The translations under genes and the position numbers were made by a program. A model generated the notes under the pieces. It saw only the letters and a program-made list of their open reading frames with translations. It was not told where the DNA came from and did not search any database. Shown here piece after piece: positions 24,312 to 34,900 of a stretch of 64,000 nt of DNA; within the stretch, counting starts at the first letter, position 1, and each line of letters opens with the position of its first letter. The DNA is from Neckera pumila. Lineage: Eukaryota > Streptophyta > Bryopsida > Hypnales > Neckeraceae. Where the stretch lies: positions 38,316,108 through 38,380,107 of the forward strand of contig OZ018408.1 in the NCBI GenBank assembly GCA_963969595.1. Reading direction: 5' to 3'.

Positions 24312-24974
24312 GGGAATTGATAAATGTATTTTTGTAATCTAAAGACGCATATTATTGCAACAAGGGTGACACTACTTGCAAGGCCCCATTTTTTTTTTAT
24401 GCACAAATTTTTGCTACTTAGCTACAACCAAAAGATATTGGCTATTTTTGTAAAGGAAATTTCATTTTGGGTGGTCAAAATAGCCAATTTACTACTATAT
24501 TTTAAGACCAATAGCCAAATTTTACCTAGATATCACCTAGTTTTCATATAGATATCACCAAGTATCACCCAAGTATCACATGAGTATTGAAGAAACAACT
24601 GGCTCCTTCTCCAAAATGAAAAGAAAAAACACTGCAAGGCCCTGCTGCAAAGTCTTGAAAGAGTGTATTTTGGACTCGATCCTCCAATTGATTTCCATAT
24701 TGAAGAAGTTTGGATAACTTAACTGAGTTTGTCCAGGTAATATCTACTGGAAACGCTTGCTATAGTATTTCCCTTCAGGTTCCTGCTACTTTATGGTTTA
24801 GATTAGGATTACAGATTGCATCTGGAGTGGAGCTTTTGCTCTGCCCAACATGATATTTGATGACTGAGAATAATAGTTTACGAATGCAAACTTATGATCC
24901 GTTGGTTTGCAGACCGTTTACACGCTTACAAGGCAGCTGCTGAATTTAAGACTATGAGCATAGCAGCACACCAA

Positions 24975-25197
24975 GTCACATTTAACTACTTCTGGACTCT
25001 CAACTGAATTCTGGACAAAACATTCAAAAATCTCTAAATAATAACATCTGGAGATCTCCAGATGTTTGTATAGATCTTTAGATGTTTTGTATAGATCTCG
25101 AGATGTTTTACACGATCTCCCAATGATTATCTCCTAATGTTTCTTCTCCGGATATTAATTCTGGACTTTTCAAAGTCCAAAAGGAGTTAAATGTGAC
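24975..25197. mobile_element. second copy of the ATTTAACTAC inverted-repeat element
   Basis: Ends are GTCACATTTAACTACTTCTG and its inverse AGGAGTTAAATGTGAC. The interior again contains repeats around AGATCT (AGATCTCCAGATG, TAGATCTTTAGATG, TAGATCTCGAGATG). It matches the copy at 20518-20780 in overall plan. Confidence 0.65.
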
Positions 25198-25441
25198 ATA
25201 GTGGCTTTGCAAGTATGAATATTCATGTGAAATTCCTCATATTTATCTCGTATTTGTGGACAGTGATGGAAACCCGCTTCTTACGAGTTGTTCAAAGAGA
25301 TATAGAACTGTTTACTGGGTATATAAGGACCTAGAGCTGTGTCCTTGTGATATTTGACCTATGCCAAAATCTCATTTTGTGGCACCGGCTTGCGAGATGT
25401 AGTTTGAAAGGCAATGTAATGCTATTGAATTCTTGTGGCAG

Positions 25442-26347
25442 GTATTCTGGACATTAAGCTACTTCCCCGAGTCTTTGTCAATTGCAGCACAATCATTGGT
25501 TGCACGAAATGTGAATTCCAGTCCACAGGTGAATCGATCTTCTTATGTACCGAGTTTCTTTCATTTTGAGTGACGTCGTTATGAACATGTGTTATTGCTT
25601 CTGCAGAGAGCAAAAAAATTGGCGCGGATGCTGTTAGGCTTTGGTACAATGTTGGGCGTTGCCCTCATGGGAGTTGTTGCCTCCGTGCACTATCTCGGAG
25701 CCGTCATGGCTTACAGCAGATTCCAATTTACAATATCTGGTGTAGTCCGTAACAGTATGCTTTGCGAATTACTGTGCGCAGTTGCACTTGTGGTGGAGGG
25801 AACTGTCATAGCAGCTGGTGAGGAAAATACTTCTAAAGATCTACTTTTCAAGTTCACGTTACCCTTTCAAAATCATTGTTTAAATCCAGTAGGTACAAAG
25901 TTTGCTGTTTGCTTTTCTGGATGGTATCGCGCTTGCCTTTCATGGGTTCCTTAGATGTTTTGAACGCACTCTTGCCGTGATTCTGAACCGTGACATTCAA
26001 GCATGTCAAGGATTACAACTTTTGATACTTGAAAACCACAACTTATGTTTTTATCAAAGGGTCTGATTTGCCATGTTGGCAGAAAGGAATAAACATTTAT
26101 CATCCTGACACTCACGATGTGCACAGGTAATATCGCTTTACTTGTTGAAATGTAGTTTCTGAACTTAATCGGTGTCCTCTTTGCCCTTTGGTTAACATTC
26201 CAAAACAACTTCGGACTAGGTGGCGTTTGGTGGTGCCTGGTGGTCTACTTTGGACTTCGCGTCGTCTTCCATTCCTGTTACATTGCCGCCCATTGGAATA
26301 CGCATGTGAGCTTTCTATCTTTAAACCCTCCCATTTCGGTTGCTTGA
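25442..26347 (+). pseudogene. 3' part of a plastid-type MATE transporter gene with an in-frame stop
   Basis: Four segments with good splice borders join in phase: 25442-25528, 25607-25817, 26083-26126, 26156-26305 (or reading on to TGA 26345-26347). The product resembles the C-terminal half of plant MATE carriers of the DTX/EDS5 plastid branch. It has PESLSIAAQSLVARN (compare GEPLSQTAQS), a membrane segment after RAKKLARMLLGFGT, VVEGTVIAA at the position of EGTLLAGRD, and NNFGLGGVWWCLVVYFGLR near the end. The short third exon fits both neighbouring phases but contains TGA at 26106-26108. The N-terminal half is absent: upstream lie a 223-bp repeat element and the 4.2-kb transposon. Most likely this is a truncated pseudogene. 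A sequence error at the TGA or a mis-chosen exon is the alternative. Confidence 0.6.
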
Positions 26348-27271
26348 CTAGTTGCTTGATGAGTGTGTCTCATTAGCAATCAACTCGTCTGAGCATTTTA
26401 TAGTATCGCTTGATATGTATCAATAGTGCCAAGCTTCAATTGCATAATTAAGACAACTGCACATTGCTAACTTTGCGGGCTGGCTTACAAATTGGTGATA
26501 AGTGTTTGGAGAAGATTTGCCACTGTCAATTCTTGGAGAGGAAACCCAAGCTTTTCTTGCAACATGAGCAGAATCTCTTGTCTTGCAATCATCAAATGTC
26601 GCCATTACGTCATCATGTATTGCATTTTTTGTGGCCGGAGCCTTTGATTTGTTTAGGTCTGATATCACTGGAGGATCTCAGAGGATTTATTAGTCAGGAT
26701 CTCAGGAAACTTATTATTCCCCAATTTCCAAGCCACCTCAAAAAGAGAGCGCGTGAAGTCACAGCAGCTAGTGATGCCAATTCGAGCCACTTGCTGTCAT
26801 GATTCAGCTAAGGAGGGTTTTAGTCATTCTTAAGCATTTGTTTCCATTGCAGTGTGGAGCTCTGTGCCAAGCAGGGTTCGTGAATCTGCTTAGAACGTAG
26901 TCATTGTTTTAGTGATACGCAATGGGTGATTAGGTAGTTTTGCAGATCGAAAGTGCAATTATCTTCAATTGAACTCAACTGAGGAATCTGTAATGGCCAC
27001 GAATCTTGACCCAACCTGCGTGGCAATAAGTTACACCTTCTCCAACATATGATACTATTGCATGAACTTGTGTTTTTTATGCATTCTGAAAGTGATCAAT
27101 AGCATGTGCTTCATAGACAAATCTCAGAGGACAAAGCAAGATCAGGCCATCAGGGTTGGAGTCTCGGAAGCATGTGATCATATGTACAAAGGTCTTCAAC
27201 CTCTAAGGGAGCTGACCCATTCCCGATCACCACCCCATTTCCGCTTTGTAGACTGTTCTCTTTCCGATCAG
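26348..27271. other. unannotated sequence after the MATE remnant
   Basis: It contains an open frame of 112 codons (26464-26802, + strand) with no recognisable domain and no good splice context. This could be 3' untranslated sequence. ACCCATTCCCGATCACCACC (about 27218) recurs in similar form near 59386 and 62090. Confidence 0.35.
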
Positions 27272-27450
27272 CACGAGAAGAATGGTTATTAATTACAACA
27301 CGGTTCCAAATGCTGTGGTGGCGCATTATGATTAGCTACAAGATGATCAATATTGCAACCAACCCTTGGTGGATTTGCAACCAAGCCCTTGGTCGGAAAT
27401 AGGGAGGTTTATATAACGAGTATAGGTCAAATAGAATCTTCAGCAAAAAA
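27272..27450. repeat. dispersed repeat, copy 1 of 2
   Basis: The block with ATTAATTACAACACGGTTCC, GCGCATTATGATTAG and CCCTTGGTCGGAAATAG is repeated at 62117-62290 with small changes. Both copies follow an ACCCATTTC/GATCA sequence, so the repeat unit may be longer. Element type is unknown. Confidence 0.6.
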
Positions 27451-27652
27451 ATTCATAATAATTATGTTTTGAGAAATAAAAATCTGAAAAATTATAGGAA
27501 CCTTCTTAATGCAATTTTTACACATAAGAAAATTCTTCCCTTGAAGAACCCCGCCCTCTAGATATGCGTAATTGCTTAAATGGTCGACAATGGGTCAACT
27601 CCCTTAAAAGATCAAGTGACTGTTCAACTTGCGCAAGAAATCTCGGGTAGGT

Positions 27653-28517
27653 TTAACATCTAAAGTCCCAAAGTTTTGTACGGGGGACTCTTGGGATTTT
27701 GTATGGTTGTTATTTCGGACAGAATTTTACTGTTCACGGACAAATCGGACGAATCTGCGTTGACTGGCTGCAAACTTTGGAGGCCAATAACTTTTGGAAA
27801 AATTGTCTAAATTGGTCATGTGATATGTTTTTCGGCATCTACAAAAATTGTAGATGCCGAAAAACATATCACATGACCAATTTAGACAATTTTTCCAAAA
27901 GTTATTGGCCTCCAAAGTTTGCAGCCAGTCAACGCAGATTCGTTTGATTTGTCCGTGAACAGTAAAATTTTGTCCAATATGACAACCATGGGATTTTGGG
28001 TAGGCTTGTGTGATCTCAAATTTTGACCTAATTTTTTGAAATCTTTTAGAAGATAGGAAACTAGATTAGCTTTTTGGAAATATAATTTTTATTCCAATTG
28101 GTGACTGGGATCAAAGGTTATGCTACTTTAAGTTTGAAAAGCAACTCAAGGGGCAACCCAAAAAAAATTACAAAAAAAGAATTTTTTGCAAAGATTGCAT
28201 TTTTGTCTACATTTCAAGCTTTGAATCATTCTATTTGGACTAGTGATGAGAAAGTTATAGACAATCTTGTTTTCCAAGCAATCTAAGCATATTCTTAAAA
28301 TAAAACTTTTTGTCCAACTTTGAATGCTAATTATCTTCCAATCTGTATGGTCAAATTTGATGAAATTTTTTTACATGATCTTTGACAAGTGAAGTACAAG
28401 ATCCTAAGATTAGATTCTAAAAAAACATTTTCTTTTGCTTTCTTGGATGAATGCTACAAAAATGGCAGTTTTGAGTGGTTTTTGACAGAAAAATGGCCTT
28501 GGGACTTTAGGGGTTAA
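27653..28517 (-). mobile_element. TTAA transposon, family A, reversed and interrupted by a palindrome
   Basis: The left edge is TTAACATCTAAAGTCCC followed by GGGGGACTCTTGGGATTTTG, matching the reversed family A copy at 56951. The right edge is GGGACTTTAGGGGTTAA. The interior from 27999 to 28500 matches 40830-41690. The palindromic element 27703-27989 is inserted about 40 bp from the left end. Confidence 0.65.
27703..27989. mobile_element. fold-back element, near-perfect 288-bp palindrome with 9-bp target duplication
   Basis: The left arm runs from ATGGTTGTTATTTCGG to CTACAA at 27844. The right arm runs from TTGTAG at 27848 to the inverse CCAATATGACAACCAT. The arms are almost identical, with a 3-bp centre. 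GGGATTTTG stands directly outside on both sides (27693-27701 and 27990-27998), and in undisturbed family A copies it occurs once. A 9-bp duplication with very long inverted repeats fits Mutator-like fold-back MITEs. The same peptide frame is open on both strands only because of the symmetry. Confidence 0.75.
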
Positions 28518-29989
28518 ACAAAGTCAATTTTGAGTAGGTGTTTCTAAAAATTTGGGAAAAGATGGGGGATATTCACCCTCTTTTTGGAAGTTAAAAAAAT
28601 TCCACTTGGATGCTTGGATTAGTAAAAGTTATGTTGCCAAAAAAAACTTGGGTAGTTTGGACAATTTAGGTATGTTTGCTGAATTCCTAATCTATTTCTG
28701 AAATTTGGCGTATATGTTGCAAACTTGATATAGTATACAATTTTCACAAAAAAATACTTTTCATGTCAAACTCTCATTCCAAAACCTTGAATCAAAACTC
28801 TACTGATATAGGATTATTTAAAACGCTATTACTCTGAAATTTGTGCTATCAAAATTTTTGAATTTTTTCCACTTGTTTGAAATGTTTATCTCTAAGTTTT
28901 CACCATTTGGATTTGGAATAAAAATTTTATCATTGAACAACAAATCATCATAAAAACTAGTATATTAAAAGTTTACTTGACCACCTTGTATGGCAAGGCA
29001 ATAGGTCACTTATTTTGCGTCTAAAAGTTTGCATGTATATACTTAACAAGATGTAGTATTTCATGGTTTAGAAGCTCAATTTTGGTAGAACAAGTTTTTT
29101 GCTCCAAGAGGGTTCAAAGTCTATTGATCCTATTTTGTATGTAAAAAGAAGTTGTTTTTTCTTACTTCAAATGTTATAATCTTTCAATCCACAAGGGCAA
29201 TGGATTCAAAATTCTTATACACTTTGACATAATGGTCTATTACACTGTGGCATGGTTGAAGCTATATAAATTTTTTTTAATTTTCAATCCATTTAATGCA
29301 AGAAAAAATCCCAGTTTTTAGCAATTTATCTTTAAAATCATCCTTGGTCCTTTAGGGGTTTACTTAATGAACTGCAATGGCAATGAACATGTCAAAAATG
29401 GAATACAATATGAATGCCCTTTGAACCGGATCCTCGACAGTTCCTATAGATATTAAATTACTAAGACAATTTTGGCTCTTTGCCGTATTAAAATTTTGAA
29501 AAAATGAAGAAATTAAAAGAATTATTGCAATTGCAACCTCCAAGTGTTAGGATCCAAATTACACAATAATATTGTGTGTTTTTCATTCAAAACATCTTCA
29601 TTTAATCTGTAATTATAATTTAGGTTACAAATTAAATTTTCATTCTAACCTTCATTTATGGAAAACTTTCCAATTTATTCTAATAAATATTTAAACTTAT
29701 ATAGTTTTACTTCTGCCTTTCGTTTGAAAATAATTCAATTGTTTGATCTTTCCTTCAAAATTTGCAAAAAATCAACATCAATAGAAAATAGTTTTCTTCA
29801 TAAGATAAAATTATCAAGGTCTTACAAGTCAATTATATAGTAGGATAAATTTAGCTTGATATTAAGATTTGACCTTGAAGGTCATTGCCATAGTGTTTTG
29901 GGTGAAAAAAATTAAATAAGTAAGTGAAAAATTTCCACACCAATCTCCATTGCTATTTGTAATTGTTGAAATAATTTCAAATTTTTTCC
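28518..29989. other. AT-rich repeat debris with a solo TTAA-element end
   Basis: GGTCCTTTAGGGG at 29346-29358 is a right terminus of the TTAA families with a mutated TTAA (TTTA). Its partner left end is not clear. The remainder is AT-rich sequence with no gene recognised. Confidence 0.4.
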
Positions 29990-30885
29990 AGCAAAAACGC
30001 TCCAAAACTATCATTTCTAATACAAGTATCACATTTTAGAAAAAAAATATTTTTGGACATATGTAACCATAGGATCTTGTAGTAAGCTTATTTGAGAAGA
30101 TGTAGAAATTTCAGAATTTTCCACCATCTAGATTGGAAGATATTAGCATTTGAATTGACAAAACCCCTATTGTTGGCCCTGCGAAAATCTGGGCAGCTGC
30201 ACTTCACAAGGCCGTATTTGTATGACAAAATGTCCAAAATGGTGGTTACTCCTTGCATTCATTCTTCAAAGCAAGTTGGCTACATGCTTGAAAAATTTCA
30301 GATCATTTGGAATTGTACAACATATAGGAAAAAAATAGTAAGTAGAAAGAAGTAGAGAATGATTCAAAATACTAAATTGTTAAGAACTTAATTATGGAAT
30401 TGAAAAATGCCAATCCCAATGGTTGCAATGTTGTAATAAACAATCTACATCCTGCAATTTTATTTTTTTTGAAAAATATTAAAAATTGAGTAAGATAAAG
30501 TACTTCAGAGTTTATTTTAGAGTAGAGAATCCATAACTGCCCGCAAACAAAAATCCTCATAACTTTTGATTCATTGATCAAACACAATGATTCAACGCTT
30601 TCTACGTATATATAACTATAGAAAACCAATTTCAAATTTTTATTTTAAAAAAAAGTGATTTTTTTTATCTACTTGAGCTACCCGAATTGAGAGATAAACT
30701 ACATATCGTGCAATAACTTTTTAACCATATAGTCAAAAGTTATGAAAATTGTTGGGCCTTAAAGTTATTCCTTGTCCCCACCTTCTAGTAAAATTTGGGC
30801 CAAAAATATAGAAATCTCTAGTCACACATACCTGCCTAAAATTTCTCTGTTGCCCCAAAACACATGTTGGTCCTTTAGGAATTAA
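29990..30885 (-). mobile_element. TTAA transposon, family B, reversed (about 895 bp)
   Basis: It ends TGGTCCTTTAGGAATTAA at 30885. The interior matches 52130-52928 and, in the opposite orientation, 11747-12618 and 60329-61263. The end carrying GTTTTCACCAAAAACGCTC is present, but its terminal TTAACCCCTAAAG is eroded. Confidence 0.6.
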
Positions 30886-31377
30886 TAGCACTTCAGGAAA
30901 ATGGTCTAATAAAAGTCTACCTGTCAAGAGTGGATACCGGGATTATTTCAAGCGTTTTTACCTTAAGTTTAAATGCTATGTTCATGCAATTTGCATAGTC
31001 AAAGTTTTTGAAATTTTTTCCATATATTCCCATAATGGTTTGGTACAAATTTGTACGGTTGAACTTGAAAAAATAAACTCTTTTCTTTTTACCTTTTTTT
31101 CTCACTAACCTAAAAAATGGCAATTTTTGACAATTTTCAAACATGTGCTCAAATTCTTTAGGGTTAAAGCTTGATGGATATGCATAGGGGATTCCCCAAA
31201 CATTGAAAATCACACCTTATTGTAGAAAACAAATCTTATTGATACAGTTGATTTAGATTTCTTACTGATAGATCCAAACTTAGACATTTAAATTCTAAAT
31301 ATGGCAATGTGATATGATTTTCAAGACATTGAAGAACCAAGTCAACCAACAATCACATTGACAATCTTAAACATATA
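30886..31377. other. repeat debris with a solo TTAA-element end
   Basis: AAATTCTTTAGGGTTAA (about 31151-31167) resembles a right terminus of the TTAA families, and the preceding ~200 bp look like decayed family sequence. No gene is seen. Confidence 0.35.
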
Positions 31378-31598
31378 CAATAGAACCTCTCTTAATGCAT
31401 AGTGTTGTGACTATGCACTAAGAGAGGTTTTATGTAGTTGTACAATTGTAGTAATGGCACTTGACTAATGTGGCTTCTAACTACACTACTTTCCAAATTA
31501 AACACTTGAAATTGGCCTCACCCACAACCTCTCTTACTACGTAGTATGCAGCACTAAGAGAGTATGCAAAAAAAGAGTATATAAGAGAGGTACTACTG
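31378..31598. mobile_element. mariner/pogo-type MITE (Emigrant/Lemi1-like), 221 bp
   Basis: Ends are CAATAGAACCTCTCTTA and, inverted, CAGTAGTACCTCTCTTA, flanked by TA on both sides (31376-31377 and 31599-31600). The CAGTAGAACCTCT-type terminus with a TA duplication is typical of plant pogo-derived MITEs such as Emigrant. Inside are further inverted copies of AACCTCTCTTA. Confidence 0.7.
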
Positions 31599-31900
31599 TA
31601 TCAGAGGATGAAAATAGAAGCGACTTACCAGAAACATCGTGCGATAGCATTCTCATTATACGGTACACATGTATTTTCCAAGAATTGCCTATTTCTGTTC
31701 TCATAAATAGATTTCAAGTCTAGATCTAAAACTGGGAAAAATTGTTGGTAAAGGGTAATTTTACCTTGGCTTTCTTGCACAGGGTCCAAACAGAAACTGT
31801 ATAATAAGCTAGCGATATGTTACACTCACCTAATCAATCATCTGGTACTAGTAAGTTCAAGATTATGCATCCGAAAAATTGATTTTCTACTCGTTTAACA

Positions 31901-34900
31901 TCAACTGAAACCTAAACACTTCATATAGTGCTTAACTCCAATTAGCAAAGCGGTTGCCTTCCAGGTCAATAAGCGGAATTCTAAGTCTAATTTATCCCAA
32001 AACTTCCAAACTTGCGAAAACAGTCCTTTCCGTTCCATCTCTGACACTGCCTTGGATGATGTCCTGGCGACAATTAGGTACGTATTGATCGGAGCACCCT
32101 GCATATACAAAAACACTTTGTGTAAGAAATGTGATTGAAACCTCCAAAAGTAATTTTACCGAAGCCAAAGATGAACCCTCATGTTCAATAACTACTTCCT
32201 GCTGTTCACACCTTCAAGACCTTTCTTCACAATGATCAAAAAGCAAAGGACCCAGACGGTATTCCACTCCTTTTCACTCTCCTGTCGTACTAGCGTTTCC
32301 GACTATAAGCAATACATACGTGGTAATTGTTAATGATCCCATACCAGAGCATTGTCGACAGCTCGCAAGCAGTCATTTGTTTTCAATAGTAGTAACACCA
32401 CCCGTGGCAATCGAGCAAGCAAAGCTGACACCTCCCAAAAGTATTGTGAAGCATAACCCTGAAGATTTGGGACAGTGTCATAGAGTTAGTGCCTGCATGA
32501 AAACCTAACCTGAGAAGAGATCCTGTCAAACTAGGGCCAGAGCTATCCGGAAGAAGTGCTTGAAGGCCTTTCGTAAGAGTCATATGGACCAGAAAATAAA
32601 ATAAAAATATAATGATATCAGTTTGACAATATTAATCGCCGTACTATGATTGAACAATGTGATAAGTAAAGCAGTACAAGGAAGACATAAGTCTGACATG
32701 GAATCCCTTAAATCAGAAAAGACAAATGTTCAGAACAATCAAAGAAGGCAATAACGTTGGGTACAAAATTGATTGGCCAAACCTGAAGCTCTTCTCTCTC
32801 TTCTGCAGTGTCGGGAACGATCAAGTGGTCGATCGACCGGTCCACAATCTTATCCCAAGGACGCATTGTAAGAATGGCAGCAAAAAGTGCATATAAGTCA
32901 TCACCAGCCCCTAATCCAATACAGTGCTCCTTGATTTCCTTGGAATCGGCGAAGACAAGCGCCTGTATCCAAAAATGACAATCGAAAAACCTCAGCATTT
33001 GAAACAAAATATATTAAACAGCTCATATAGGGTAACATCATACAAGGAAGAACTTGACAAGATAATGTCTAAGGATAATTTGAGGCAATATTCTCATGAT
33101 TGTAGGCATGATAAAACTACTGTAGAACTGATCTCCAGGAAATTCCAAAAATAAAACTATGATAACATGCTCTGTTAGTATGCATTCTCAATGACTTGAG
33201 TATGATGCGATTCTTATCATAAAAGCAAACATTGGAATGAGACTTCCATCACTACACTTCCAGGCAAAGGATAACACGCCATTACAAATAATGCCAGGTT
33301 ACATAAGTATCAAACCTTCCATAATCCGGCATAGTTGGATTGAATTACAGGATCCAAAACTTTATACAGCCCGTGGTCTAGCAATATAAGCTGCGGTTCC
33401 TTAGAGCCTGAAACAATAAACCAAGAAGAGGTTATATGACAAATTCTTAGACCAAAGAAACTCTGGGGGCAACAATTTCTAGCAAACGCCGGGGTAGCCC
33501 TATACGCGATTATCAATTGTACAATTCGAAATTTTAAGCACCATAAGAAGGCGTAATACTGAGAAAGGAGTTTGAAGTGAAACAACTTACCAGGTTTGAC
33601 ACGGACCATCATATTAGCTGCGTGAGGGTCGCAGTGCACAAAGCCATGGCGGAAAATCATTTCTGCAAATGTCTGGCTTACCTGGTCAAACAAGGCAAGC
33701 ATTTCTGTATTTTAATAAGTCTGTAGACAAGGTATTAGTCTTTCAGTAAGATTATTATATACATTAACTTCCAGACATTTCAGTACCTACAAATGGACTC
33801 ACAAATACAAAGCAGAGTAAAAGATTATTGAGCACTATGAAGTCAAAAGTACACTTTCGTGTATGTGTGCTCAGGAGTTGAAACGTACCAATCGAGCTAC
33901 ATCGGCAGGACGAAGGCCAAGTGCTTTTATTGCTTGCACATCAGTGACGCCAACACCATCCATAAACTCCATGGCAAGAATGCGTTGAGTGCTCAACTCC
34001 CAATATATATGGGGGACACTAATTTGAGAAGCCAACTTCGGGGACAATTTCTTGAAGTTTTCTAAACTCTTTTCACAGTTCTTTCCCTCATTAAGAAAGT
34101 CCAGTTCCTGCACACCCAGAAATATAATATCATAAACTGCCTCACATTGATAAGCAAGCTCATAGACGTTCTTCAAGCCAGTTCAAACCTGCTCTGGTTA
34201 GTTCTCTGCAGCGTATGAATATTAAAATGAACAGTAACTGCACAAACCTTAGGTAAGCTGTCACGAACTTCTGCCAACAACCACCTGCCAACGGAAAAGG
34301 TATTCATGATTCAGAATCAAACAAACAAACACGTGGGAAAGCCAGCACGGGATCAGTTCACATTTATTGACTAGATAACACATATCATATATAATACTAA
34401 TATTGTCATATCAACGAGTACCACGTATGAAGCTAGTGAAACTGAATTCAGAGAACTCATCAATCTTAGTGGAAAAGGAATATCACCTGTAGTCAAAAGA
34501 CGGAAAGAAAAAATGTACCACATTGACGATGAGATCAACAGTAGCCGTGTCAGCCATAGCAGAGTCGGTCAAATGCATGTGTTGGACCTATCCCGAAGTA
34601 CACTCAAAGGTCAGATATGGAGAGAAGGAGAATTGTGTAGAGATCAGGTTTACACGAAAATTCAGTACATCAAAATTGTCGAATCTGAAATCAGAAGTGG
34701 TTGATCGGCTCATTCGAAATGCAAGGAGCTAATGAACAAGAAGCTGCCACAATAAAGTGGGCATTTCAGAAACACACCTTCACAGCAAGTTTCTGACCAC
34801 CAAAAGTCTTTGCTGAATGGACCTGAGCCAGTGATGCACTGGCAAGTGGCACACGATCAAACTCCTCAAATACCTATCATACGCCACGGTGGTATCAGAA

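Larger units (their letters stand above)
20421..24615. mobile_element. decayed 4.2-kb DNA transposon with long inverted ends and iterated GGGTGAT motifs
   Basis: The left end (AGCCAGCTATTTCCTC then AATACTCATGTGAT) matches the reverse complement of the right end (GCCAGTTGTTTCTTC then AATACTCATGTGAT, around 24550-24606). The inverted similarity continues inward past GGTAAAATTTGGCTATTGGT to about 20985 and 24360. The subterminal zone repeats GTTTGGGTGAT or ACTTGGGTGAT on the left and the complement on the right. The internal AT-rich 3.4 kb has only short broken frames. No transposase motif is recognisable, and I cannot assign a superfamily or a target duplication. Confidence 0.6.

Noticed and set aside
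27699..27947. Matching frames on both strands encoding the same peptide
   Set aside because: They arise solely from the near-perfect palindrome of the fold-back element.
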